64,000 nucleotides of DNA from CALMEC01 sp964434425 (GTDB taxonomy: Bacteria; Actinomycetota; Thermoleophilia; Miltoncostaeales; Miltoncostaeaceae): contig CAYSVH010000014.1 of NCBI GenBank assembly GCA_964434425.1, positions 1 through 64,000 on the forward strand. The letters are read 5' to 3'. The position numbers and the translations under genes are program-made. Under the pieces are notes generated by a model. That model had not been told where the DNA came from, made no database searches, and saw only the letters and a program-made list of their open reading frames with translations. Every line of letters begins with the position of its first letter. Position 1 is the first letter of the stretch. Of the stretch, positions 16,234-24,155 are shown piece after piece.

Positions 16234-16712
16234 GCCGGGGCGGATCGGATGCGCGGGAAGGCGGGCGGATCGCGGCGCTCGCGCGGTGGGAGGTGGTCGG
16301 TCATGCGGAGGAGGTCGCGCAGTGCGTCACCTCGGGCGGAGGCGCTGATCCCCAGCCACTCGGTGGCCGGTGCGAACGTGTCGGGAAGGTCAATCGCCGC
16401 GTGGCGGTCGAGTTCCTGTCGCAGCGCTCCAATGAGTCCCGCGGGAAGGGGACGGTCGTGGATGAGGTCCTCGAGGATCCGGCGTGCGGCCAGCACCGTG
16501 TTGGGTGGGTCGACGGGGACCCCGCGGGCTTCGGCGCGTCGCCGGACGGTGTCACGATCGAAACGCGTGCGTGCCCGCGACTCCGCGTGATCGAGCACCT
16601 CGTCCGTCAGCCGGCGGAAGGTCGCGAGCGTGCGACTGCGGGGTCCGCGCGGTGTGGTCACCGACTCGCGGATCTCGTGCCGCCCGTCCTGTCGACTGAC
16701 GATGTACGTCAT
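16230..16712 (-). CDS. Partner protein of the nucleotidyltransferase (putative antitoxin)
   Basis: A 160-residue basic protein beginning MTYIVSRQDGRHEIRES, rich in Arg and Asp helices. I recognise the N-terminus only as that of a hypothetical family often placed before such nucleotidyltransferases in actinobacteria. The start is fixed by TAGTTT 7 nt upstream (leaderless pattern) and by an inverted repeat covering the start codon. The longer frame running to 17540 is antisense to another gene and was not used. Antitoxin function is an inference from the coupled arrangement. Confidence 0.65.
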   Translation of the reverse strand: MTYIVSRQDGRHEIRESVTTPRGPRSRTLATFRRLTDEVLDHAESRARTRFDRDTVRRRAEARGVPVDPPNTVLAARRILEDLIHDRPLPAGLIGALRQELDRHAAIDLPDTFAPATEWLGISASARGDALRDLLRMTDHLPPRERRDPPAFPRIRSAPA

Positions 16713-16732
16713 AGTGGGCAAACTACCACTAT
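16711..16732. promoter_or_regulatory. Inverted-repeat operator overlapping a leaderless start
   Basis: ATAGTGG-GCAAACTA-CCACTAT: two perfect 7-bp arms, 8-nt spacer. On the minus strand it contains the -10 TAGTTT (16725-16720), and the left arm covers the start codon at 16712-16710. A bound repressor would block both transcription and initiation, the usual logic of toxin-antitoxin autoregulation. Confidence 0.6.
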
Positions 16733-16937
16733 CCAAGCGGGATGGGGAGGGGAGAACACACATCGCCTCGGATCGCGGCGCGAAATCGGGGTGGGGCATG
16801 ATCGCGGCCGCGGGTATCCATCGCTCCTGGAAGCGGTGATTGCGGCATACCTCCCACAGGCGATGGGATCGTGGCACCCGGCTCCGGAATCCCGCCTGCG
16901 CGGAATCGCATGAGGGCGTCCATGCCATGATCGGCGC

Positions 16938-18140
16938 GTGAGAGGACCATCGCCGGCCCGGCATATCGACGACGCGGAGCGCCGCCACCGGCTGGCCCGC
17001 CGGCATGCCCTCGCGGCGGCCCACCGCCTCGACGACCCCCTCGCCGTCGCCCGGGCCATGGTGGTGCTCCACGCCACCGAGGCGTCCACGGTCTACCTCT
17101 CGATCGCCGCCCGCACCGCAGGGGTCGCGGTCGCCGACATCGATCGCGCGCTGTACGAGGACCGCAGCATCGTGAAGCAGCTGGCCATGCGCCGGACCAT
17201 GTTCGCCCTGCCCCGCGACCTCCTCCCGTTCGCCCGGGGAAGCGCGAGCGCGCGGGTGGCCGTCACCGAGAGGAAGAGGATCGCGAAGGACCTCGTCGCA
17301 TCGGGCATCACCGACGATCCCGACGCCTGGCTGGACCGTGCGGCCGATGCCGTCCGGGGAATCCTGGCCGACGAGGCCCTGCCGGCACAGGAGATCCGTC
17401 GGCGCTGCCCGTCCGAGATCGACGTGCGCGTGGACCCGGCACCCGGTTCGAAATGGGGAGGTGAGACACCCGTCATGCCGCGGGTGCTGACGTGGCTCGG
17501 CGCGGAGGGATTCATCGTGCGTGGTGAGAACAGCGGCCACTGGCGCACGTCACGGCCGCGATGGCTCTCGACGGATGCCTGGCTCGGGCGGTCGATCGAG
17601 CCGATCGACGCCGACATCGGCTATGCGGAGCTGATCCGCCGCTGGCTCGCGACCTTCGGCCCGGGGACCGAGAACGACATCGTGTGGTGGCTGGGCGGGA
17701 CGAAGACCATCGTGCGCCGCGCCCTGGCGGACCTCGGCGCGGCGGCCGTGTCGCTGGACGCGGGCACCGTCGGATGGGTGCTTCCCGACGATCTGGATCC
17801 CGTACCGGAGCCCGAGCCCTGGGTCGCCCTCCTCCCGACGCTGGATCCGACGACCATGGGATGGAAGGAACGTGACTTCTACCTCGATCCGGCCCTGACG
17901 CCGCTCCTGTTCGACTCGGTCGGAAACGCGGGGACCACGGCGTGGGTGGACGGCAGGGTCGTGGGGTGCTGGGTCCAGGACGACGACGGTCGCGTCGTTC
18001 CCGTACCGTCGGTCGACCTGCACGGGGACGCGCGCACCGCGCTCGACGACGCGGCAGCGCGGCTCACCGAGTGGCTCGACGGTGTCGTGATCACCAACGT
18101 CTACAGGTCACAGCAGATGAAGGGCGCGAAGCTGCCCTGA
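16938..18140 (+). CDS. AlkZ-like winged-helix DNA glycosylase family protein
   Basis: A 400-residue member of the HTH_42 / AlkZ-YcaQ superfamily, whose characterised members excise alkylated or crosslinked bases. Visible: N-terminal winged-helix repeats (RRHRLARRHAL, VVLHATEASTVYLSIAARTAG), a middle WGGETPVMPRVLTWLGAEGFIVRG wing and the C-terminal DLLPFAR / MKGAKLP parts. The Q-x-Q catalytic motif of E. coli AlkZ is replaced by H-A-T, as in the actinobacterial subgroup, so the activity may differ. GTG start; CATGAT 6 nt upstream may be a leaderless -10. Confidence 0.8.
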   Translation: MRGPSPARHIDDAERRHRLARRHALAAAHRLDDPLAVARAMVVLHATEASTVYLSIAARTAGVAVADIDRALYEDRSIVKQLAMRRTMFALPRDLLPFARGSASARVAVTERKRIAKDLVASGITDDPDAWLDRAADAVRGILADEALPAQEIRRRCPSEIDVRVDPAPGSKWGGETPVMPRVLTWLGAEGFIVRGENSGHWRTSRPRWLSTDAWLGRSIEPIDADIGYAELIRRWLATFGPGTENDIVWWLGGTKTIVRRALADLGAAAVSLDAGTVGWVLPDDLDPVPEPEPWVALLPTLDPTTMGWKERDFYLDPALTPLLFDSVGNAGTTAWVDGRVVGCWVQDDDGRVVPVPSVDLHGDARTALDDAAARLTEWLDGVVITNVYRSQQMKGAKLP

Positions 18141-18163
18141 GAGGGGGCGCCCGCCGAGAATGT

Positions 18164-18880
18164 TCAGATCGGCTGGTCCGTGTGCAGCTCGGTGCCGTTC
18201 GGCTCGACCAGCGTGATGGGCCAGTCGACGGTTCGCTCCCCGTCGAGCAGCCGGATGAGCGCCTCCCGCTTCGCCGGACCCGTCGCGAGGATGAGGCGGC
18301 GCCGGGCGGCGTTGATGGTCTGAAGCGTCAGGCTGACACGCTCCCGCGGCGGTCGGGGCGCCCCGATGACCGGGACGACGACGGGATCGGACGTGACGGG
18401 CTCGAGATGGGCGTCACGGGGGAAGAGCGACGCCGTGTGACCGTCCTCCCCGACGCCGAGGATCACCAGGTCGAGCACCGGTGACGGGCCGTCCCCGGGA
18501 AGGGCGCCGCGCAGGCGGTCGGCATAGTCGTGGGCGGCCTGCGTCACGGGGAGCGCCGTATGCACGAGCTCGAGCGGGTTCGGACCGCTTCGGTTCAGCC
18601 GATCGAGCAGCGTGGTCATGACGATGTGCGCGTTCGCCTGAGGGCTGATGGGTGGTACGTGGCGTTCGTCGCCCAGCCAGATGCGGACGCCGGACCAGTC
18701 GTCGATCGCCTCCGCGATGCTCCGGTACATCGCCGCCGGAGTGGAGCCGCCCGCCACCGCGATGTGGCACGCGGCGTCGGGGGACCGCCTCTCCCGGATG
18801 ACCTCGACCACCGTGCGGGCGCCGTTCTCCGCGGCCTGCGCTGCGGAGGAGGCCCGCACCATTCGGATGTCGGACGACAT
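18164..18880 (-). CDS. pgl: 6-phosphogluconolactonase
   Basis: Hydrolyses 6-phosphogluconolactone in the oxidative pentose phosphate pathway. The 238-residue protein has the family's AVAGGSTPAAMYR, IWLGDERHVP and DLVILGVGEDGHTASLFP signatures. The start ATG overlaps the stop of the upstream reductase gene by one base (TGATG) and GGAGG lies 8 nt upstream. The frame is open further back but that part overlaps the preceding gene. Confidence 0.93.
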   Translation of the reverse strand: MSSDIRMVRASSAAQAAENGARTVVEVIRERRSPDAACHIAVAGGSTPAAMYRSIAEAIDDWSGVRIWLGDERHVPPISPQANAHIVMTTLLDRLNRSGPNPLELVHTALPVTQAAHDYADRLRGALPGDGPSPVLDLVILGVGEDGHTASLFPRDAHLEPVTSDPVVVPVIGAPRPPRERVSLTLQTINAARRRLILATGPAKREALIRLLDGERTVDWPITLVEPNGTELHTDQPI

Positions 18881-19662
18881 CACGACACCTCCACGATGTC
18901 CGGTGTGGTCCGGTCGGGTGGCGACGGCCCCTTCGCACGGACACCGCACGTGTAGCGCAGGACGATCAGGCCCTCGTCCTCGAGGACCGCGTGCAGCTCG
19001 AGTCCCACGGGCGGAACGGGGCCGGAGACGAGGCCGGGACCGTCTCCCAGCAGCCGCGGCGCGACGGACAGGCAGAACTCGTCGATGTGATCGGCGTCGA
19101 GGAAGGTCCGGATGGTGGACGGCCCGCCCTCGAGCACCGCTCGCCGGTGGCCGCGCTCCCAGAGCGCGCGGCATGCGGCGCCGACGTCGAGGGGAGCGTC
19201 GACGATGATGAGGTCTGCGCGCTCGCCCACGCGTTCGCGGGCGCGCAGATCGGCGTCGGCGGTCGTAATGACAAGGGTGTGCTCGGACGCCTCCGTGAAG
19301 AGCGGTGCCTCGAGGTCGAGGTCGAGCGACTGCGAGACGACGGCGATCGGCGGCACCGGCGATGCGCCGCGCTCCCTCCGCCAGGCGACGAGCTCCGGGG
19401 TGAGACGGGATGGCCCGTAGCCCTCGCGCCGTGCCGTCTCGGCTCCGACGACGACCACGTCGGCAAGGGCGCGGTTGGCCAGGAACACCCGGCGGTCGGC
19501 GGACGAGCTCAGCGGTCCGGACCGTCCGTCGACGGCGATCCGCCCGTCGAGGCTCTGGACCATGACCACCCTCACCGCCAGTCGCCGTCCGGGGGCGGGC
19601 CCGTCCGCGAGGGCGTCGAGGACGGAGATCTCACACGGTGGCGCCGGGTGAAGACGTCGCAT
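18880..19662 (-). CDS. RibD C-terminal (pyrimidine reductase) family protein
   Basis: A 260-residue dihydrofolate-reductase-fold protein of the RibD-C type: VRVVMVQSLDGRIAVDGRSGPLSS (substrate site), ALADVVVVGAETARREGYGPSRL, AVLEGGPSTIRTFLDADHIDEFCLSVAPRLLG. Stand-alone copies occur widely in actinobacteria and their substrate is often not riboflavin-related. Translationally coupled to pgl. Confidence 0.85.
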   Translation of the reverse strand: MRRLHPAPPCEISVLDALADGPAPGRRLAVRVVMVQSLDGRIAVDGRSGPLSSSADRRVFLANRALADVVVVGAETARREGYGPSRLTPELVAWRRERGASPVPPIAVVSQSLDLDLEAPLFTEASEHTLVITTADADLRARERVGERADLIIVDAPLDVGAACRALWERGHRRAVLEGGPSTIRTFLDADHIDEFCLSVAPRLLGDGPGLVSGPVPPVGLELHAVLEDEGLIVLRYTCGVRAKGPSPPDRTTPDIVEVS

Positions 19663-19771
19663 ACGCCTGAGTGTGCCGGGTTCGGCCGCCCGATGCCGGT
19701 TTCCGCGGTCGCGGGAATCGGCGCCCATGTGCTCGGACGTCCTCCCGGATCGTCCGGCGCAGCGTGTGCGA

Positions 19772-20146
19772 TCAGATGCGGATCGAGGCCTCCGTCCCGG
19801 CTCGGACCTCGACCACGATCGTCCCGGCGACCCTCGGTGCGGTCGATGCGGCCGCCTCGTCGCGGGTGAGGACGGCGACGCGCACGCCGCGTGCCATGGC
19901 GTCCGCACAGAAGGCCACGACGGCGCGGTCGCCCGCACCGGTCAGATCGATGAGACGGGAGACGTCGATGAGGACATCGGAGGCGCCCACGCTGTGGCCG
20001 CGAAGCTCGGCCGAGAGACGCGGACCGTCGATCGAGCCGACCTCACCGCGCAGGCGGATGGTGTGAAGGCCACGCGGATCGACGGTCGACGAGGCGATGA
20101 TGGTCGACGCGGATCGGTTGCCGGGGACGGCGGTCATGTTCGTCAT
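19772..20146 (-). CDS. STAS-domain protein (anti-sigma factor antagonist-like)
   Basis: A 124-residue protein with the STAS core: HTIRLRGEVGSIDGPRLSAEL, then VLIDVSRLIDLTGAGDRAVVAFC, then GVRVAVLTRD. The position that is a phosphorylatable Ser in SpoIIAA-like antagonists is Thr here (DLTGAG). Start ATG has GGAG 6 nt upstream. No anti-sigma kinase is adjacent. Confidence 0.8.
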   Translation of the reverse strand: MTNMTAVPGNRSASTIIASSTVDPRGLHTIRLRGEVGSIDGPRLSAELRGHSVGASDVLIDVSRLIDLTGAGDRAVVAFCADAMARGVRVAVLTRDEAAASTAPRVAGTIVVEVRAGTEASIRI

Positions 20147-20220
20147 TGCGGGCTCCGGGCTCGGTGTACGAACATTGTCGGCAGGGCGGGCCTCGGAGTG
20201 GAGGCCCGTGTGCGACCTCG

Positions 20221-21366
20221 TCAGTCGGCGACGGTGTTCTGGGAGACCTCGGCGTCCTGCGCCGTCGACGCCGCGACGAGGGCGGGATCCGCCTGCGCGT
20301 TGATCGAGGCGCCGAGCAGCACGATGTAGAACGTGATCCAGAGCCACATGAGGAGCACGACCACGGCCGTGAGGCTGCCGTAGGTCGCGCTGTAGTTCGA
20401 GATGTTCGACGTGTAGTACGAGAAGCCGAACGACGCGATCAGCCAGATGCCGGTCGCCGTGATGGCACCGGGGGACCGCCACGAGGTGCGCTCGCTCGTG
20501 TCCGGACCGACCCGGTAGAGGGTGGTGAGCGCGACGAGGAGCATCGCCACGAGGAGCACCCAGCGCAGGCGCCCGATCATGGCCCAGGTGGCGCCGTCCA
20601 GATTCACCGCACGCTGGACGGCCGGGAACACGGCCACGATGCCGATCAGGCAGACGCCGCCGACGATGAGGGCGGCGGTCAGGCCAAGGGCGATACCGCG
20701 CCGTGCGGCGAAGGGACGGCGGTCCTGGATCCCGTAGGCGACGTTCAGCGCACGCATGAGGTTGCCCACCGCGCTGGATGCGCCCCAGAGGGCCACGGCC
20801 AGGGCCGCCACGAGGCCGAACGAGAGCGATCCCGCCGAGACCGTCGCCAGTGCTTCGACCTGCTCGAGCACCAGCTGCCGCGCGACCTCGGGCACGGCCT
20901 CCGACAGACGCTCCGCGTGACTCTGGATCGTCGAGGCGTCGGCCACCAGCCCGTAGATCATGATCGTGGCGATGATCCCCGGGAACAGCGAGGTGAAGGC
21001 GTAGAAGGCGACACCGGCGGCCAGGAGGGTGAGCTGCCGCTCCTGGCTCGTCGCCCATGCACGCTTGATGACGGCGGGCCAGGGCGCCCGTGCCGAGAGG
21101 GTCGCGTCACCGTCCGCATCGGTTGAGGAGGGGGTGCCCTCCGCCCCGAGCCCGGCGGGAGAGGGCGCTTCGCCGGGTACCTCATGCGCCGAAGGGGGGG
21201 CCCGCGTCGGATTCGGCGCGTTGGTCGCGGACATGCGGACCCCCGAGGTCGTCGGAGCATCCCCGTGTGCGGAGTGGTCGCGCGACCCGCGCCGGGTCGC
21301 GCGAAACAGCCGGATGACTCCGACCACGATCGCCCAGCGCAGGATGCGCCGGAGCCATCGGGTCAT
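20221..21366 (-). CDS. YihY / BrkB family inner-membrane protein
   Basis: A 381-residue membrane protein. After a cytoplasmic N-terminal region rich in Pro, Ala, Gly and Ser (about residues 25-95) come the family core WATSQERQLTLLAAGVAFYAFTSLFPG and six membrane helices, with SFGLVAALAVALWGASSAVGNLMRALN and YGSLTAVVVLLMWLWITFYIVLLGASIN as the most recognisable. This family was once called RNase BN, but its role (transport or envelope) is not settled. Starts inside the cupin gene's stop (ATGA). Confidence 0.9.
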   Translation of the reverse strand: MTRWLRRILRWAIVVGVIRLFRATRRGSRDHSAHGDAPTTSGVRMSATNAPNPTRAPPSAHEVPGEAPSPAGLGAEGTPSSTDADGDATLSARAPWPAVIKRAWATSQERQLTLLAAGVAFYAFTSLFPGIIATIMIYGLVADASTIQSHAERLSEAVPEVARQLVLEQVEALATVSAGSLSFGLVAALAVALWGASSAVGNLMRALNVAYGIQDRRPFAARRGIALGLTAALIVGGVCLIGIVAVFPAVQRAVNLDGATWAMIGRLRWVLLVAMLLVALTTLYRVGPDTSERTSWRSPGAITATGIWLIASFGFSYYTSNISNYSATYGSLTAVVVLLMWLWITFYIVLLGASINAQADPALVAASTAQDAEVSQNTVAD

Positions 21367-21764
21367 GCGGAGGCGTCCCCGTCGGCCCAGAAGTCCGGCA
21401 GGAGCTCGCCGTCCTTCGGGTGGTGTGCACCGAAGACGATGAACTCCATACCGTCGGCGCCGGCCTCGAAACGCCGGGCGACCGTCGCCCCGATGCGGAC
21501 GATGTCACCCTTTGTCAGAGCGACGAGATCATCGTCCAGCTGCACGCGCCCGTCGCCGGCCAGGACCATGCAGATCTCCTCGGCGTTCTCGTGGCGGTGC
21601 CCGAAACCCTGTCGCCTGCCCGGCTTCAGACGATGGACCGCGAGGCCTGTCTGGGTCATCTGGAGCGTCGCCGTGGCGAAGCGGGCCTCCTGCCGGTCCT
21701 GTGCACCGACCTGAGGAGCCATGTCCTCGATGTCCTCGACGTTCGCCTTCGTGTAATCGCTCAT
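21363..21764 (-). CDS. Cupin-domain protein
   Basis: A 133-residue single-domain cupin. Motif 1 is G-F-G-H-R-H-E-N-A-E-E, with two His and a Glu as metal ligands; motif 2 lies around GDIVRIGATVARRFEAGADGMEFIVFG, where the usual His is replaced by Arg/Phe. GGGGGT ribosome site. Substrate unknown; coupled to the YihY gene downstream. Confidence 0.8.
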   Translation of the reverse strand: MSDYTKANVEDIEDMAPQVGAQDRQEARFATATLQMTQTGLAVHRLKPGRRQGFGHRHENAEEICMVLAGDGRVQLDDDLVALTKGDIVRIGATVARRFEAGADGMEFIVFGAHHPKDGELLPDFWADGDASA

Positions 21765-22058
21765 GGCAGACCCCCGTTCGTGGTGTGACGGGAGTCATAG
21801 CGCATCGCCATCGTGGCCCGGCCCGTGTGCGGTCCGGATGCTTCGGATGTCTGGCCATCCGCCCGTTTCCTCGGCGTGCGGCCGCCCCACCCCATGAGCT
21901 TCGCGGTCCACCGGTGTTCGCGAACGCGGGCTTCTCGATCGCTGGAACCACGGACGCCGTGGCGAGTGAACGCCGGCGCATCATCATGAGGCGGATGCCG
22001 TCTCTCTGATACCCCGGGGTGGGCGCGAGGACGCGGGGCGACTCATCACGGGTGCATC
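21765..22058. other. Intergenic region without recognisable features
   Basis: About 290 nt between the cupin gene and the DsbA-like gene. Frames here lack homology I recognise. TATGAC about 35 nt before the cupin start could be its -10. Confidence 0.4.
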
Positions 22059-22907
22059 TCAGGGGAGGGACCAGTACCCGTCCGGCCCGACCGGGGTGAA
22101 GTCCGCCGTCGCCCGCAGTTCGGATCGCGCCTCCTGCTCGTCGGCGTCACAGAGGGCGACCACCTCGACGGTGGCGAGGGGGAAGGGCGCCCACTCGAGG
22201 GCATCGCGGACCGACCCGGCGGCGGGACGGAGCTCGAGGTCGGGAGCGAGGTTGGCGACGGCCATCTCGTACGACTCACGCGGCTGGAACCCCGGTGCCG
22301 ATATCCGGCGCCCGTCGGAGCGGCGGCGGAACTCGAGTGACGGACACGTGTACCGCATGCCCTTCTCCCACGGTGCCAGGCGTGCACCCTGCGCGAGCGC
22401 CTCGGGGGAGGGCGCGCGCGCGGCGTCCATGTCATCGGCGAGCGTGTCCGCCGTCACCTGCGTCGCCGCCTGTCGTTCGACCTCGTCCGGGTCGAGCCCC
22501 GCGTCGACGGCCGCGGCGCGGATCGTGGCCGGGTCGTCCGCCGACTCCCCCGCGAAGTGCCGTACCCGAAGGGCGCGCGTGATGAGCACGAGAGCCTCAG
22601 GCGAGGTGAAGCCGGCCGCGGTGATGGCGCGACAGGCGGGAATGGAGGCCGACAGGCGGGTGCGCGGCGTGCGGTCGATGGGCATGCCGTGGCGATCACC
22701 GAGGTTGCGATAGCCGTTCGTCAGCATCTGCGGGGTGAGGCCACGGGCTGCGAGGTCCTCGGTGCGCTCCGCCAGGCCCACCAGTCGGATCTGCCACGTT
22801 GCGTGGGCGCCGAGCCGCCATTCGAGCATGCGAAGGAGCGGCTCGGCGCTGAACGCGTACGGGCAGATGGGGTCGGTGTAGTGGGTGATGTCGATGTGTT
22901 CGGCCAT
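22059..22907 (-). CDS. DsbA/FrnE-family thioredoxin-fold protein with single active Cys
   Basis: A 282-residue DsbA-like protein beginning EHIDITHYTDPICPYAFSAEP. The CxxC of oxidoreductases is CPYA here, so only the first cysteine remains and it cannot be a classical dithiol oxidase; a glutathione- or mycothiol-like isomerase role is possible. The helical insert and C-terminal strand are as in FrnE/HCCA-isomerase relatives. The start is supported by TATCCT (22919-22914) 6 nt upstream. Confidence 0.8.
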   Translation of the reverse strand: MAEHIDITHYTDPICPYAFSAEPLLRMLEWRLGAHATWQIRLVGLAERTEDLAARGLTPQMLTNGYRNLGDRHGMPIDRTPRTRLSASIPACRAITAAGFTSPEALVLITRALRVRHFAGESADDPATIRAAAVDAGLDPDEVERQAATQVTADTLADDMDAARAPSPEALAQGARLAPWEKGMRYTCPSLEFRRRSDGRRISAPGFQPRESYEMAVANLAPDLELRPAAGSVRDALEWAPFPLATVEVVALCDADEQEARSELRATADFTPVGPDGYWSLP

Positions 22908-22926
22908 GTGGCGAGGATACCCAGGA

Positions 22927-23060
22927 GATGGCCGGTTCCGCGGGATCGTGGATACGGGTGCGTCACCGGTGGATGCGGGGCCGTCGGGTCGATCCACCCA
23001 CCCCGCCCTGGCCGGCCGCCGGGGCACACACAACGCCGCGAGGCCGTGGAATCAGCCATC
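22927..23060 (-). repeat. Dispersed inverted-arm repeat (family R1), reverse copy
   Basis: Left end GATGGCCGGTTCCGCGGGAT then CGTGGATACGGGTGCGTC; right end GCCGCGAGGCCGTGGAATCA then GCCATC. It lies between the divergent DsbA-like and LigD-polymerase genes, covering part of both promoter regions. Its centre holds an ATCCACCCACCCCGCCCTGG segment also found in the 51730 copy. Confidence 0.8.
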
Positions 23061-23075
23061 GCGGCCCGGGAGCGC

Positions 23076-23081
23076 TACATT
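23076..23081 (+). promoter_or_regulatory. Leaderless-type -10 box for the LigD-polymerase gene
   Basis: TACATT, 8 nt before ATG 23090, with no ribosome site. Confidence 0.5.
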
Positions 23082-23089
23082 GACGGCCC

Positions 23090-24103
23090 ATGGCACCGTC
23101 ACGACGATCATCGGGATCGCGGGATCGGTACGGAGAGCCGGTCGAGATCACGGTCGGGCCGCGGGTCGTCCGCCTCTCGAGCCCCGAGCGCGTCTACTTC
23201 ACGGCGCGGGGCGAGACGAAACGTGACCTGGCCGACTACTACCTGGCGGTGGGTGACGGCATCGTCAGGGCGCTCCGTGAGCGACCGTGCATGCTGCACC
23301 GCTTCCCCGACGGTGCGGCCGGCAAGAAGGTCCACCAGAAGCGCATCCCCCGCGGTGCCCCGGACTGGGTGGAGACCGTGCGCCTGCATTTCCCGCGGTA
23401 CGACCTGTACGCGGACGAACTGTGCGTCACCGAGCTGGGGAGCGTCATCTGGGCGGTACAGATGTCCACGGTCGAGTTCCACCCGTGGAACTCCCGGCGT
23501 GCCGACACCGAGCGGCCGGACGAATGGCGCATCGACATCGATCCGATGCCGGACGCGTCGTTCGCCCGTGTACGCCGGGTCGCGCACGTCGTCCATGAGG
23601 TGCTCGACGAGCTCGGAGCCGTGGGCTGGCCCAAGACCTCGGGCGGCCGGGGGCTCCACGTATACGTCCGTATCCGCCCCGACCACGGATTCCGCGACCT
23701 GCGCCGTGCCGCGCGCGCCTTCGCCCGTGAGGTCGAACGCCGGCTACCGGGTGAGGCCACCACGACATGGTGGCGGAGGGACCGCGATCCGGCGGCGGTG
23801 TTCGTCGACTACAACCAGAACACGCGTGACCACACCATCGCCTCCGCGTACTCCGTCCGCGGGAATCCCGAGGGGACCGTCTCAGCGCCGTTCGCATGGG
23901 ACGAGCTGGACGGCATCGATCCGGGGGCCTTCACCATCGCGACCATGCCCCAGCGCTTCGCCGAGCTGGGCGATCTGCACGAGGGGATCGACGACGCCGT
24001 CTTCGACATCCGGGTCCTGCTCGACTGGGCCGATCGGGACGAGGCGGACGTCGGCGTCGATCCCTCCGACGACGCCGACGGACCCGGGTCGCTCTCCGTG
24101 TAG
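23090..24103 (+). CDS. LigD-type polymerase domain protein (NHEJ archaeo-eukaryotic primase family)
   Basis: A 337-residue stand-alone polymerase domain of the LigD type, which extends ends with ribonucleotides during non-homologous end joining. Signatures: VRLSSPERVYF, MLHRFPDGAAGKKVHQKRIPRGAPDW, DIDPMP (catalytic Asp pair), WPKTSGGRGLHVYVRI, VFVDYNQNTRDHTIASAYSVRGNPEGTVSAPFAWDEL. No ligase, nuclease or Ku gene is nearby, so partners must be encoded elsewhere. Confidence 0.92.
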   Translation: MAPSRRSSGSRDRYGEPVEITVGPRVVRLSSPERVYFTARGETKRDLADYYLAVGDGIVRALRERPCMLHRFPDGAAGKKVHQKRIPRGAPDWVETVRLHFPRYDLYADELCVTELGSVIWAVQMSTVEFHPWNSRRADTERPDEWRIDIDPMPDASFARVRRVAHVVHEVLDELGAVGWPKTSGGRGLHVYVRIRPDHGFRDLRRAARAFAREVERRLPGEATTTWWRRDRDPAAVFVDYNQNTRDHTIASAYSVRGNPEGTVSAPFAWDELDGIDPGAFTIATMPQRFAELGDLHEGIDDAVFDIRVLLDWADRDEADVGVDPSDDADGPGSLSV

Positions 24104-24143
24104 CGACCTCCCCCGTCGGCGAGGATGTCCGGAGGCGTTTGGG

Positions 24144-24149
24144 TAACCT
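24144..24149 (+). promoter_or_regulatory. Leaderless-type -10 box for the SEC-C gene
   Basis: TAACCT ends 6 nt before ATG 24156; no ribosome site visible. Confidence 0.5.
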
Positions 24150-24155
24150 GCGCAC

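Noticed and set aside
16713..17540. Long N-terminal extension of the minus-strand gene starting at 17540
   Set aside because: It is antisense to the AlkZ-like gene and has no start signal; the promoter and palindrome at 16711-16732 place the start at 16712.
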